Source: Shewanella sp. MR-4
GTDB lineage: Bacteria > Pseudomonadota > Gammaproteobacteria > Enterobacterales > Shewanellaceae
Assembly: GCF_000014685.1 (NCBI RefSeq)
Contig: NC_008321.1
Location: 682,001 to 746,000 of the forward strand
DNA length: 64,000 nucleotides
Reading direction: 5' to 3'
In this document: one piece after another, positions 33,476 through 43,889 of the stretch
Position numbering within the stretch: position 1 is the first letter of the stretch
How the letters are laid out: every line of letters begins with the position of its first letter
The notes under the pieces: generated by a model
What the model was told of the DNA's origin: nothing
The model's database searches: none
The model's input: the letters and a program-made list of their open reading frames with translations, nothing else
Program-made: the position numbers and the translations under genes

Positions 33476-35662
33476 ATGTCAGATGGTTTAGCAAATCCAC
33501 TCCAACAGGCATTAGTGACGATTTTTAGCGAAACGCCGCTAGAAACCCTAGAGCAAAATGTTGACCAAGCCCTAGAGGCCATCACGCTGCAGTTGCATTG
33601 TGATGGGGTATTTGTGCTGACGGGCAGTTTAGCCCTAGACCATCTACGTACCCGTAATCTGTATTTAAAACCGCAATTTAGCCAGGGCCAACAGACACGG
33701 GTCTGGCCGCTCGCGCGTATGCCGTTTTTTCGCTCCTTAGTGAGAACCCCCACACTGCTGAATCTTCCCGATGTCGATACCTTGCCCGCGGAGGCTCAAG
33801 CGGAGCGGGCGTTACTTCGTGATTGGAACGTTAAAAGCCTATTGGTGTTACCGCCTGTAGTGTTTGGCGAAACCCGTATCGCCCTCGGCGCGGTCAATTG
33901 CTCGGAATGCTGTGAATGGAGTGCGGAGTTTATTCGGGAATTTCAACATGCGGCTGTGATGATTGGCTCGGCGATGGAACTGACCCGTATCGCCCACGAT
34001 ATGTTGGCCAGTGAGCACAAATATCGCGAAGTTTTTAATCAATTGCCTTTAGCCTGCGCCCTGCTCGATAAACAGAACCAACTGACCATGCTGAACAAAG
34101 TCGCGTTGCAAACCTTGCCGGTGCAGCATGGATACGATTTATTCAGCATGGTGCGCGAAGAGGAGCATGCCATGCTCACCGACACGCTGCACATGGTGCG
34201 CGAAGGCGTATTGGGGCAAGCCTGGTGTGAGTTACCCTTAAAATCTAACCTGCAGTTGGATTGGCTGAGGCTGAGCTTTAGCCAAATTCACGGCAATAAA
34301 GATACCCTAGTGATGATTGCCGAGGATGTCAGTGAAAAATATCGCCTCGCCGATGAGCTGTCCTTCCATGCCAATTATGATGCTTTGACTGGGTTACCGA
34401 ATCGGCTGCATTTTGAGGCCTTGCTCGAAAATCTGCTGCAAACCAAAGATGAGATGCCCACCTGCGTTGCCTTTATCGATGTCGATCAGTTTCAGGTGAT
34501 CAACAATGTGAGCGGCCATCAAGCCGGTGATAAATTACTGTGCCAGCTTGCATTACGTCTCAAGCAATTGGTTCGTAAGGGGGATATTGTCGCGCGTTTG
34601 GGCGGCGATGAGTTTGGGATTTTAATGCATTATTGCAATGTGGATTCGGCGCAGCATATCGCTAATCGGATCTGCACTCAGTTAGCGACCCACGAGTTTA
34701 TTTGGGAAAACCGTTGCCACAATGTCAGTGTCAGCATGGGGATTGCTAAGCTCGAAAAGTCTGCGACGGATATTTACACTGTGATGAGTCAGGCCGATGC
34801 GGCCTGTCGTCTCGCGAAGGATAAGGGCCGCAATGGCTGGCACTTGTACAGTGCCAAAGATCCTAAAATGACCCGCCTGTATACCGAGATGATGGCCTCA
34901 GTCGATATCGTCAGCGCCCTCGCGCTAAATCAATTTGAGCTGTATTTCCAAAGCATTGCCCCGTTAAGTCGCGAAGAATCCGGCCTGCATTTAGAGGTGC
35001 TACTGCGGATGGTGCAGGCCAATGGCACTATTGTTTCGCCGGCGATCTTTCTCCCCGCGGCGGAGCGTTACAACTTGGCGGCCAAGGTCGACTTGTGGGT
35101 GATCGATAATCTGCTGAAGTGGGGCAGTAGCCATTTGGATATTTGGCAACAGCTGGAGTTGGTCTCGGTCAACCTGTCGGCGACCTCGTTAGGTGACAGC
35201 GAGTTTATGAATTGGCTCGAAATGCGCCTGATGACCGAACCTGAGCTGGTGGATAAGCTCTGCATTGAGATCACCGAAACCGCCGCGGTGAGCCAATTAG
35301 ATCAGGCCACTAAATTGATTGAAGTGCTGAGGCCATTAAACTGTCAACTCGCGTTGGATGATTTTGGCGCGGGGTTCTCAAGCTTTGCCTACCTTAAACG
35401 CTTGAACGTGGATTATGTCAAAATCGACGGCCAGTTTGTGATTAATCTCTGCGAGGATGAGGCCGACCAAGCCATCATTAAAGCCATTTGCCAGTTAGGG
35501 CAAGATATGGGCTTCGATGTAGTGGCGGAGTTTGTTGAATCCACCGAAATTGCCACTAAGTTAAAAAGCCTAGGCGTGGATTATGCCCAAGGTTATGCCA
35601 TCAACAAGCCTATGCCGTTACTGACTTTAACCTCTGGCTTGGCCGAACCTTGGCTACGCTAA
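33476..35662 (+). CDS. GGDEF-EAL cyclic-di-GMP enzyme with GAF and PAS
   Basis: This 728-residue soluble protein has a GAF-like domain (about 15-180), a PAS-like domain (about 185-295), a GGDEF domain with intact RLGGDEF (about 300-465) and an EAL domain (about 475-725). In the EAL domain the EAL motif is EVL, but the catalytic glutamate and the EITE, DDFGAG, KID and AEFVE elements are kept, so phosphodiesterase activity is plausible. It probably makes or breaks cyclic-di-GMP in response to a bound ligand. No membrane helices are evident. Confidence 0.92.
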   Translation: MSDGLANPLQQALVTIFSETPLETLEQNVDQALEAITLQLHCDGVFVLTGSLALDHLRTRNLYLKPQFSQGQQTRVWPLARMPFFRSLVRTPTLLNLPDVDTLPAEAQAERALLRDWNVKSLLVLPPVVFGETRIALGAVNCSECCEWSAEFIREFQHAAVMIGSAMELTRIAHDMLASEHKYREVFNQLPLACALLDKQNQLTMLNKVALQTLPVQHGYDLFSMVREEEHAMLTDTLHMVREGVLGQAWCELPLKSNLQLDWLRLSFSQIHGNKDTLVMIAEDVSEKYRLADELSFHANYDALTGLPNRLHFEALLENLLQTKDEMPTCVAFIDVDQFQVINNVSGHQAGDKLLCQLALRLKQLVRKGDIVARLGGDEFGILMHYCNVDSAQHIANRICTQLATHEFIWENRCHNVSVSMGIAKLEKSATDIYTVMSQADAACRLAKDKGRNGWHLYSAKDPKMTRLYTEMMASVDIVSALALNQFELYFQSIAPLSREESGLHLEVLLRMVQANGTIVSPAIFLPAAERYNLAAKVDLWVIDNLLKWGSSHLDIWQQLELVSVNLSATSLGDSEFMNWLEMRLMTEPELVDKLCIEITETAAVSQLDQATKLIEVLRPLNCQLALDDFGAGFSSFAYLKRLNVDYVKIDGQFVINLCEDEADQAIIKAICQLGQDMGFDVVAEFVESTEIATKLKSLGVDYAQGYAINKPMPLLTLTSGLAEPWLR

Positions 35663-35868
35663 CTTTAGGTTATCTTGCGCTGAGTTTTCGCAAATCTGCA
35701 ATTCTTAACGGCTAAGCGACTCATTTACCACTATTTATTTAATTGTGATCCCTCGCCATTTGGGCTGCGACAGATTGTCGCGCCCAGCCGAGTTTTGATT
35801 GCGCTTCCTTAGCCAGTAACAACAATACCCCCACAAAAATCATTAAAAACAATATGTAGGGGAATATC

Positions 35869-37875
35869 GTGCTGTATCAACCTATCAAATTAGCCGTTAT
35901 TTTAGCGGGAGTGCTGGGCACCGCTGTACCTCAATTAGGCTGGTCTTCTGAGGCGAGCGATTGTGGTGAAGATAAAAAATGTCAGGATTATCTAAGAGTA
36001 TCTGGCGATGTAATGCGCCAGCCTGTCCATCTAGTGAGCGATCCTAAACAGAACCGTTTGCCATTGCCTGCCTACGATGGCTCGGGATTTTTACGCTCTA
36101 TCCCTGGATTTAATATCACCCGCAAAGGCGGTTCAGGTGGCGACCCTATGTTTAGGGGGCTGGGCGGCTCGCGCTTAAACATAGTCGATGATGCTCAGCA
36201 TGTGTATGGCGCCTGTGGTGGACGTATGGACCCACCGACAAACTATATTTATCCCGAAAGCTACGATCAGATAACGGTAATCAAAGGGCCACAGACGGTG
36301 AAGTACGGCCCTGTCGGCACTGCGGGCACAATTCTATTTGAGAAAAACCGCCATCGCTTTAACCAAGCGGATCTTGAAGGACGGGCCAGCGCTACGGGCG
36401 GCAGTTTCGATAGGCGAGATGCCATGGTGGAGCTGAGCGCTGGGGATAAGAATTACTACCTTGATTTCGATATGAATCAATCCAGTAGTGATCATTATGA
36501 AGATGGAAATGGCAACAAAGTACAATCGAGTTACGATCGGCAAAACGCCAATCTTGCCTTGGGGTGGACACCGACAGAGCGCACTGTACTTGAACTGGCC
36601 TACGGTGAGTCGAGCGGCGAAGCCGAGTATGCCGACAGGTTAAACAAGGCGCGTCAAATCGATAACCGTGATGCGGCGCTACTGCTACAACACGAGTTTG
36701 AATCGAGTTGGTTAACGGCGGTCGAATTGCAAGCCTTTAGCAATAAAAACGACCACATTATGGATAGGTTCGATGAAGGGGTTAATTCAGGTGCCAATGT
36801 GCGGCGGATGACGGAGGGCGGCCATTTGTGGTTCGAGTTAGCGCCACTCGATGCTCTGGATGTGACTCTTGGGCTGGATTATATGTCGAGCAAACACGAT
36901 GGTCGCAGCATGGCGCCCGGCGATGTCGGCTTAGACGACTTACTCAATAAACCCTTTAAAGAGGATATGCGCTATCAAAACTATGGGCTGTTTGCTGAGT
37001 CCCGCTATCGTTTTGAAGCGAGTGACCTAGGCAGCAGTAGCTTGCACGCTGGATTGAGGCTAGACGACTGGAATAGCGAGCTCTTGATTGCTCAGCAGGG
37101 CGAGCGGGACGATACCCTCTACAGCGGATACCTGCGTTATGAGTTTCAAACCGCGCAGCACCAATATTATGCAGGCTTTGGCTCGGCGCAGCGGATGCCG
37201 GATTATTGGGAGATTATGAAGGCTAGCGCCGATAACCCCGCACAAAAAGCCTTTGACCTGAAAGCGGAAACCACCAATCAGTTCGATATAGGTTGGATTT
37301 ATCAGGGGCCTGTCGAGGCTTCGGTGTCACTCTTCTATGGTGAGATTGCGGACTATATTCTGATTGATTCCAGCGGCCAAGCCACCCTTGCCCGTAATAT
37401 TGATGCGAGTCTCTACGGTGGTGAGGCCAGTCTAGATTATGCGCTGAATGAGCAGTGGTCGAGCCAACTCACGGTGAGTTATACCCATGGCGAAAACGAT
37501 ACCGACAAGGTGGCGCTTGGGCAAATATCGCCGTTAGAGGCCAGATTAACCGTTAACTACCAATGGCAACGTTGGACCATGGCGGCGCAGTGGCGAGTGG
37601 TGGCCGCGCAAGACCGCTACACCTTAGGCCATGGCAATATCGTGGGGCAAGACTTAGGCACGAGCAGCGGTTTTGGTACCTTGGCGCTCAATGCTTCTTG
37701 GTCGTATAACAAGGATTTATCCTTAATTTTGGGTGTCGAAAACCTGTTTGATACCGCCTATGCCGAGCATGTGAGTAAGGCGGGCACGGGGAACGATCTG
37801 CCGGGCAGTGAGGCCATGTTTAGGGTCAACGAGCCGGGCCGTAATCTATGGGCCAAGCTGACCTATCAGTTCTAA
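35869..37875 (+). CDS. nosA: TonB-dependent copper receptor NosA/OprC family
   Basis: This 668-residue outer-membrane receptor has an N-terminal signal region, a plug domain and a 22-strand barrel ending in aromatic TYQF. The plug contains CGGRMDPPTNYIYPE near residue 117, which is typical of the NosA/OprC copper receptors linked to loading of copper enzymes such as N2O reductase. The start is GTG at 35869. No nos genes are in the window. Confidence 0.88.
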   Translation: MLYQPIKLAVILAGVLGTAVPQLGWSSEASDCGEDKKCQDYLRVSGDVMRQPVHLVSDPKQNRLPLPAYDGSGFLRSIPGFNITRKGGSGGDPMFRGLGGSRLNIVDDAQHVYGACGGRMDPPTNYIYPESYDQITVIKGPQTVKYGPVGTAGTILFEKNRHRFNQADLEGRASATGGSFDRRDAMVELSAGDKNYYLDFDMNQSSSDHYEDGNGNKVQSSYDRQNANLALGWTPTERTVLELAYGESSGEAEYADRLNKARQIDNRDAALLLQHEFESSWLTAVELQAFSNKNDHIMDRFDEGVNSGANVRRMTEGGHLWFELAPLDALDVTLGLDYMSSKHDGRSMAPGDVGLDDLLNKPFKEDMRYQNYGLFAESRYRFEASDLGSSSLHAGLRLDDWNSELLIAQQGERDDTLYSGYLRYEFQTAQHQYYAGFGSAQRMPDYWEIMKASADNPAQKAFDLKAETTNQFDIGWIYQGPVEASVSLFYGEIADYILIDSSGQATLARNIDASLYGGEASLDYALNEQWSSQLTVSYTHGENDTDKVALGQISPLEARLTVNYQWQRWTMAAQWRVVAAQDRYTLGHGNIVGQDLGTSSGFGTLALNASWSYNKDLSLILGVENLFDTAYAEHVSKAGTGNDLPGSEAMFRVNEPGRNLWAKLTYQF

Positions 37876-38044
37876 CTCGGCTTATTTGTACTATTGGCGC
37901 CCCGAGAGTCTTGCTGTCGGGGCGATGCTATTTTTAGCAAGCCAATGCCAAACTGCGACGTATCAAAGCTAAGGCCGCAGGAGGGACACTGCCTAAGGCC
38001 TATGTTAAACTTCCCCATCATTTTTATCTGCTGATACTGTTGCA

Positions 38045-40552
38045 TTGAACAATCTACCCATTCATTCCTTATTGCCATCCCTGCGCGATGCCTTTGCGAA
38101 ACATGCGCAAGTGATCCTCGAAGCGCCAACGGGTGCGGGTAAATCGACCGCATTGCCCTTAGCCATGCTGGATTGGCCTGAGATTTCTGGGCGGATTTTA
38201 ATGCTGGAACCTCGGCGTGTGGCCGCCCGTAGCGTGGCGCAATTTATTGCCAGTTGTCGGCAGCAGGCGGTAGGGCAAGAGGTAGGTTATCGCGTACGCG
38301 GCGAGTCAAAGGTCAGTGGTGAGACTCGACTTGAGATTGTCACCGAAGGGATTTTAACTCGCATGATCCAGCAAGATCCTGAATTAACAGGCATCGAGAT
38401 GATCATTTTCGACGAGATCCACGAGCGACATTTGACCACAGATCTCGGTTTAGCCTTGGCGCTCGAAGTGCAAAGCTCACTACGGGATGACTTAAAAATC
38501 CTCGCCATGTCGGCAACCTTATCTGGCCTGACATTGGCCGAGTTGATGCCCGATGCCGCCCTGCTACAGAGTGAGGGGCGCAGTTTCCCGGTCGAAATAT
38601 TTTATCGCCCCGTTGCTGGGCAGCAGCATTGGCTCGATCATCTGAGCCGCGTTGTGCTCGATGCCGCGACATCCGTAGGCGATAAGGGGCCACAGGATAT
38701 TTTGGTGTTTTTGCCCGGTAAAGCCGAAATCCTCCGAGTGGCGCAGTATCTAGAAGAGCGCCTCGATAGCAGTCACGTGGCGGTGTGCCCACTCTATGGC
38801 GAGCTATCAGCGCAGGAACAAGACAGGGCGATAAAGGCCGATAGCAGTAGGCGCAAAATTGTGCTCTCAACCAACGTGGCCGAGTCGAGCTTGACCATCG
38901 AGGGCATTGGCCTTGTTATCGACAGCGGTTATAAACGCCAAGCCAGCTTTAATCCTAAAACTGGGGTGACACGTTTAAGCCTTAAGCGCATCAGCCAAGC
39001 CTCGGCAACCCAGCGTGCTGGCCGTGCGGGGCGTTTAGCGGCTGGCGAGTGTATCCGTTTATGGGGCCAAGAGGAGCATCAACGTCTGCTCAAGGCCGAT
39101 GAGCCCGAAATCAGCCAAGCCGACTTAGTCGCCATGGCCCACGACTGTGCCTACTGGGGCGCGAAATCCTTCAGCGACTTACTGTTATTGACTGCGCCGC
39201 CCACGGTGAACGAGGCATTAGCTTGGCAACTGCTTCAGCGTTTAGGCATGGTCGATGAACAAAACAAGCTGACTGCGCATGGCAAAGCGGCCTATGAGCA
39301 GGGGTGTCATCCGCGCCTCGCCCATATGTTATTGGTGGCCAAATCTCGCGATGAACATCAACTGGCGGCCTTAGCCTGTTTACTGGCGGGGATTTTAGAA
39401 GCGCGGGGATTGCCACGCAAAGGCGCAGATATCATGAATTATTTGCACTTTGCCACCCAAGGCAGTGCGGGGCAGCAGGCCAAACAATGGCTTAAAAAGC
39501 TGGCGCTAGATAAGCAATGTACTCAGGCCGATTTAGTGGCCATCGCCTCCCATGCCCATCATCAGGATGTCGGTTTGCTGTTGGCGCTGGCTTATCCAGA
39601 CCGGATTGCCAAATCCCGTGGCGTTGAGGGGTATCAATTGGCCAATGGTACGGGCGTGGTGCTCAACGCCGAAGATGCCTTAGCGCAAACGCCTTGGCTG
39701 GTGGTGGCTGATTTTCAAGAAACCGAAGGTAAGAATGCCGGGCGGATTTATCTCGCTAGTCCATTATCGCCAAGTCTGTTCGATGAGGAATTGGCCGAGC
39801 TGGTGGAGCGTTATGACCAATGCGGCTGGGATGAAGCCAAGGGCCGCGCTGTGGCCGAACGCCAAACCAAAGTCGGGCAGATTTTATTGAAATCAGAGGC
39901 TATCGCTAATCCGAATCGCGGCCAAATTGTGGCGGCATTACTGAGTTACATTCGTCAGCAGGGGTTACAAATCCTTAATTGGCACGATAACTTAGCGCAG
40001 TTTCAGGCTCGATTACAGTTAGCGCGCGATTTAGATCCGAATGCCGATTGGCCGGATATGAGCGATACCGCGCTGCTGGCAAACCTTGAAACATGGCTGG
40101 CGCCCTACCTTGAAAATGTGAATAATCTGCCGCAATTACAAAAACTCGATTGCTTTAGTTTGCTGGTAAACCAATTAACTTGGTCGCAGCAGCAGGCGCT
40201 CGATGCGCTGCTGCCCACCTCATGGCCGTTAGCCACGGGCACCTTCGCGCCGATATTGTACGATGCCTCGGGGCGAGCCTTGCTGCGGGTACGTTTGCAG
40301 GAAACCTTTGGCATGGCTGACAGCCCGCTACTGGCTCAAGGTAAGCTGAAGGTGACGATGGAATTGCTGTCACCGGCGCAGCGCCCCTTGGCTCTAACAG
40401 CGGATCTCGCGAGTTTTTGGCAAGGGCCCTATGTGGAAGTGAAAAAAGAAATGCGTGGGCGTTATCCTAAACACCTGTGGCCGGACGACCCTGCCAATAC
40501 GCAGCCCACAAAATTTACCAAGAAGAAAACCTTAGGTTTATCTCAGTCATAG
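38045..40552 (+). CDS. hrpB: ATP-dependent helicase HrpB
   Basis: This 835-residue DEAH-family helicase has Walker A APTGAGKST (near residue 31), DEIH box FDEIHERH (near residue 121), SATLSG and the motif VI segment QRAGRAGRLAAGEC. HA2, OB-like and HrpB C-terminal regions follow. Its biological role is little known. The start is a TTG at 38045 (MNNLPIHSLLP), the only usable start giving the full N-terminus. mrcB follows, as in E. coli. Confidence 0.95.
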   Translation: MNNLPIHSLLPSLRDAFAKHAQVILEAPTGAGKSTALPLAMLDWPEISGRILMLEPRRVAARSVAQFIASCRQQAVGQEVGYRVRGESKVSGETRLEIVTEGILTRMIQQDPELTGIEMIIFDEIHERHLTTDLGLALALEVQSSLRDDLKILAMSATLSGLTLAELMPDAALLQSEGRSFPVEIFYRPVAGQQHWLDHLSRVVLDAATSVGDKGPQDILVFLPGKAEILRVAQYLEERLDSSHVAVCPLYGELSAQEQDRAIKADSSRRKIVLSTNVAESSLTIEGIGLVIDSGYKRQASFNPKTGVTRLSLKRISQASATQRAGRAGRLAAGECIRLWGQEEHQRLLKADEPEISQADLVAMAHDCAYWGAKSFSDLLLLTAPPTVNEALAWQLLQRLGMVDEQNKLTAHGKAAYEQGCHPRLAHMLLVAKSRDEHQLAALACLLAGILEARGLPRKGADIMNYLHFATQGSAGQQAKQWLKKLALDKQCTQADLVAIASHAHHQDVGLLLALAYPDRIAKSRGVEGYQLANGTGVVLNAEDALAQTPWLVVADFQETEGKNAGRIYLASPLSPSLFDEELAELVERYDQCGWDEAKGRAVAERQTKVGQILLKSEAIANPNRGQIVAALLSYIRQQGLQILNWHDNLAQFQARLQLARDLDPNADWPDMSDTALLANLETWLAPYLENVNNLPQLQKLDCFSLLVNQLTWSQQQALDALLPTSWPLATGTFAPILYDASGRALLRVRLQETFGMADSPLLAQGKLKVTMELLSPAQRPLALTADLASFWQGPYVEVKKEMRGRYPKHLWPDDPANTQPTKFTKKKTLGLSQS

Positions 40553-40629
40553 CCTTTAGACTGCTTTGATTTACAACCTTGTGTTGTGCCTGTGACTGAT
40601 GCCGTTAACGCATAAATGATGAAGTAGAT

Positions 40630-42924
40630 ATGACAACTAAGACGACAAAAAAAGCGAAAGCGAAGCGCAGCCGTGGCCTGTTAGGGCAAATGTGGTCGCT
40701 CACTTGGAAACTAGCCTTAATCGGCCTAGCCGTTGTGACCTTCTACAGTATTTACCTCGATCAAATTATTGCCCGCAAGTTTGAGGGGCAAAAATGGCAC
40801 TTACCCGCGCAGGTATTTAGCCGCTCGATGGCCTTATATCCCGGCGCTGCCGTAAGTCATCCACAGTTAATGGCCGAACTCAAACTCTTAGGTTATCGCA
40901 AAGTTGCCAATCCCCGTGAGGTCGGTGAGTTCTCGGCATCCAGCACCAAAATCGAATTATGGCGTCGTCCCTTCTTACATCCTGAGGGCGATCAGGCCGA
41001 GCAGCGGGTGATGATTAGCTTCGACAGCGATGGGATCAGCTCGATTGCGCGTATGTCAGATAAGCGCCAGTTGGCGATATTCCATTTAGAACCTGTCTTG
41101 CTCGACCGCATTATTGCGGGTGACGGCGAAGACAGATTGTTTGTCCCCACAGAAGAAATGCCCAAGGCGATTGTAAAAGCCTTGCTGCTGGTGGAAGACC
41201 GCAGTTTTTACGAGCATCACGGGGTCAACCCCTTCGCGATTCTGCGCGCCGCTTTTGTGAATATCAGTGCGGGGCGAACTGTGCAGGGCGGCTCGACACT
41301 CACCCAGCAGTTGGCGAAAAACTTCTTCCTCTCGAGCGAACGCTCTTTGCTGCGTAAAATTCGCGAAGCCTTAATGGCGGTGATTATCGATTTTCGTTAT
41401 AGCAAGGAAGAAATCCTCGAGGCCTACCTCAACGAAGTGTATATGGGGCAAGATAAATCCCGCGCCGTGCATGGGATGGGGCTGGCTTCACAGTTCTATT
41501 TTGGTCGACCCATCGGCGAGCTAACCACGGCGCAGCAAGCGTTTTTAGTGGCGGCGATTAAGGGACCTTCCTATTACAACCCATGGCGTTATCCTGAGCG
41601 CAGCCAAGAGCGTCGCGATTTAGTGCTGCGTCTCTTGATGGAAGCGGGTGAACTGAGCACCGCGCAATACAAGGTGGCGGTAGAGTCGCCCTTAGGCTTA
41701 CGTAACGCCAATAAACCAGTGCATCAAAAGCTACCTGCATTTTATGCCTTGGTTAAACAAGAGCTTAACGAGCGCTATGGTGATGCGTTATTAAAACAAT
41801 CTGGAGTGAAGATTTACACCACACTCGATCCAATGGCGCAGGAAGCCGCCGAAATCGCCGTGACTCAAACCTTTAAGAGCTTAGATAAAGGCAATAAGTC
41901 GTTGCAGATTGGTATGGTGGTTACAGACAAATACACTGGCGGTATCGCAGCTATGGTCGGTGATAAGACGCCAGGCTTTGATGGTTATAACCGCGCGGTT
42001 GAGATCCGCAGACCCATAGGCTCGCTCGTCAAGCCATTTGTGTATGCGACCGCATTGGCACCGAATAGCCAGTTTACCTTGGCTTCGCCACTTAAAGATC
42101 AGCCGATTACCCTAAAGAATGAGCAGGGCAAAACTTGGTCACCGCAGAACTTTGATAAGAAGTTTAGCGGACAAGTCTCGTTATTAACGGCGCTGAAAAA
42201 GTCGATGAACGTACCTACGGTGAACCTCGGGATTGCCGTGGGGGTGGATGCGGTGGCAACCACACTAGCGAAATCTGGCTGGCAAGAGCCGCTTAACGAA
42301 TACCCCTCTATGTTATTGGGCGCCGTGAATGGTTCGCCCTTGATGGTGGCGCAGGTTTATCAGACACTGGCCGATAGTGGCGCCTATCGTAAACTCACTA
42401 CGGTCACGGCGGTGCTCGATAGTCACAATCAGCCATTACCTGTTACACGCTCACCGAAGGAGCAAGCCATTACGCCGGATACTGATTTCTTGGTGCAATA
42501 TGCTATGCAGCAAGTGGTGCGCTCGGGTACGGCAACACGTTTAGGCAATGCCTTCCCAGGCGTAGCACTGGCGGGTAAAACCGGTACCAGTAACGATAGC
42601 CGCGACTCTTGGTTCGCGGGTTTTGATGAGCGTAACGTCGCGGCGATTTGGGTCGGACGCGACGATAACGGCAAGACCAGCCTCTACGGTAGCAGTGGCG
42701 CGATGGCGGTGTATCAAGCCTTCTTGAAGGAGCGTCCACCGATTGGGCTACGCTCGATTCCGCCAACGGGCGTGATCCAAGGTTACTTTGACCGTGATAC
42801 CGGTGAAGCTAAGGAGGCGGGATGCCGCAATACCGAGGCATTGCCAGCCCTTAGAGGTACCTATAATCCTGCGAAAAACTGCGGTGAGCCGTTGCAGTGG
42901 TGGCAGAAGATTTTAGGTCAGTAA
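40630..42924 (+). CDS. mrcB: Penicillin-binding protein 1B
   Basis: This 764-residue bifunctional peptidoglycan synthase has a Lys-rich cytoplasmic tail, one membrane helix (about 30-48), a UB2H domain, a GT51 domain (EDRSFYEHHGVNPFAILRA; GGSTLTQQLAKN) and a transpeptidase domain. The active-site motifs are GSLVKP (SxxK), SMN and KTGTSND. It works with LpoB-type activators in the cell-wall elongation and division systems. Confidence 0.96.
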   Translation: MTTKTTKKAKAKRSRGLLGQMWSLTWKLALIGLAVVTFYSIYLDQIIARKFEGQKWHLPAQVFSRSMALYPGAAVSHPQLMAELKLLGYRKVANPREVGEFSASSTKIELWRRPFLHPEGDQAEQRVMISFDSDGISSIARMSDKRQLAIFHLEPVLLDRIIAGDGEDRLFVPTEEMPKAIVKALLLVEDRSFYEHHGVNPFAILRAAFVNISAGRTVQGGSTLTQQLAKNFFLSSERSLLRKIREALMAVIIDFRYSKEEILEAYLNEVYMGQDKSRAVHGMGLASQFYFGRPIGELTTAQQAFLVAAIKGPSYYNPWRYPERSQERRDLVLRLLMEAGELSTAQYKVAVESPLGLRNANKPVHQKLPAFYALVKQELNERYGDALLKQSGVKIYTTLDPMAQEAAEIAVTQTFKSLDKGNKSLQIGMVVTDKYTGGIAAMVGDKTPGFDGYNRAVEIRRPIGSLVKPFVYATALAPNSQFTLASPLKDQPITLKNEQGKTWSPQNFDKKFSGQVSLLTALKKSMNVPTVNLGIAVGVDAVATTLAKSGWQEPLNEYPSMLLGAVNGSPLMVAQVYQTLADSGAYRKLTTVTAVLDSHNQPLPVTRSPKEQAITPDTDFLVQYAMQQVVRSGTATRLGNAFPGVALAGKTGTSNDSRDSWFAGFDERNVAAIWVGRDDNGKTSLYGSSGAMAVYQAFLKERPPIGLRSIPPTGVIQGYFDRDTGEAKEAGCRNTEALPALRGTYNPAKNCGEPLQWWQKILGQ

Positions 42925-42951
42925 TACTTATTCTTGATAGGTAAAGCGATA

Positions 42952-42985
42952 ACAGCGGTGCAGCAAAATGGCACCGCTGTCTTTT
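42952..42985 (+). terminator. Terminator after mrcB
   Basis: ACAGCGGTGC and GCACCGCTGT form a 10-bp stem with a 9-nt loop, followed by CTTTT. Confidence 0.8.
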
Positions 42986-43001
42986 AAAAAGAGAGTACCA
43001 G

Positions 43002-43280
43002 ATGTATAAAACCGCAGCCGCAGTGCATATCCTTGTTAAACACAAAGAGCAGGCGGAAGATATTATTAAGCAATTGAATAAAGGCGCGAATTTTGGCGCG
43101 TTAGCCAAGCGCTATTCCTCATGTCCGTCGGCGAAAAAGGGCGGCGATCTCGGTGAATTCAAGCGTGGGCAGATGGTGCCTCAGTTCGATAAAGTCGCTT
43201 TTTCCGGTGAACTGCTGGTGCTACATCTCGTCAAAACCAAGTTTGGTTGGCATGTAGTGAAGGTGCTGTATCGCACTTAA
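43002..43280 (+). CDS. ppiC: Peptidyl-prolyl isomerase, parvulin type (PpiC-like)
   Basis: This 92-residue cytoplasmic parvulin consists of one PPIC domain: AAAVHILVKHKEQAE, GANFGALAKRYSSCPSAKKGGDLGEFKRGQMVPQFD and a C-terminal FGWHVVKVLYRT. It has no signal peptide. It matches E. coli PpiC closely in size and sequence, with a small change (one residue shorter) in the loop before FGWH. Confidence 0.93.
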   Translation: MYKTAAAVHILVKHKEQAEDIIKQLNKGANFGALAKRYSSCPSAKKGGDLGEFKRGQMVPQFDKVAFSGELLVLHLVKTKFGWHVVKVLYRT

Positions 43281-43451
43281 TCAGGTTGCGTTGATTGAGT
43301 AAATAAGCTGACTTATCGACGCATTAAACTGCATCTAAACATCAATCTAAAGGCTTATTTTCAAAAAATAGTTAACTGTGCGCGTTTCCTGTGTTCTCAC
43401 GAGATAAACGCGCATACGCACTAATAAGACGTTAGCTTCTGGTATGTATAA

Positions 43452-43889
43452 ATGGATTTAAAACAAACAAATTTGCAGAGCATTCTCGACAGGCTCTATA
43501 AGACTGCGTTGACACTACTCCTCCCACAATTAGGATTACTCACCATAGTTGGTTCAAAAAGTGATCAATATACTTTTTTACTGATGTTTATTGTTTTTCT
43601 AGCGGTGAATATTCTCATTCCCGTATGGTTACTTATCTTCAACACTGGGAATTCAAAAATTGATTCATTTTCAATCATAATAGACGACCAGAAAATTCTT
43701 GTTTCGACCTATGAAGAAGTCCAGAAGATAGATAAAGCTTCATATTGTGGCTATAAAGTTACCTCGCAGTATCCAAAGCAAATACAGCTATTAGAGGCTA
43801 ACGGCGAACATATAGAGTTTAGTTACTACGCGTTAAATAAAGAGCAAAGGAATCGCTTGTTTGATTATTTTGGACCAGCGAAAAGCTAA
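43452..43889 (+). CDS. Hypothetical membrane protein, AT-rich gene
   Basis: This 145-residue protein has two hydrophobic helices (about residues 18-35 and 43-63) and a C-terminal soluble part with alternating beta strands. I do not recognise the family. Its base composition is clearly more AT-rich than the neighbours, and its ribosome site is weak, suggesting later acquisition. Confidence 0.6.
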   Translation: MDLKQTNLQSILDRLYKTALTLLLPQLGLLTIVGSKSDQYTFLLMFIVFLAVNILIPVWLLIFNTGNSKIDSFSIIIDDQKILVSTYEEVQKIDKASYCGYKVTSQYPKQIQLLEANGEHIEFSYYALNKEQRNRLFDYFGPAKS

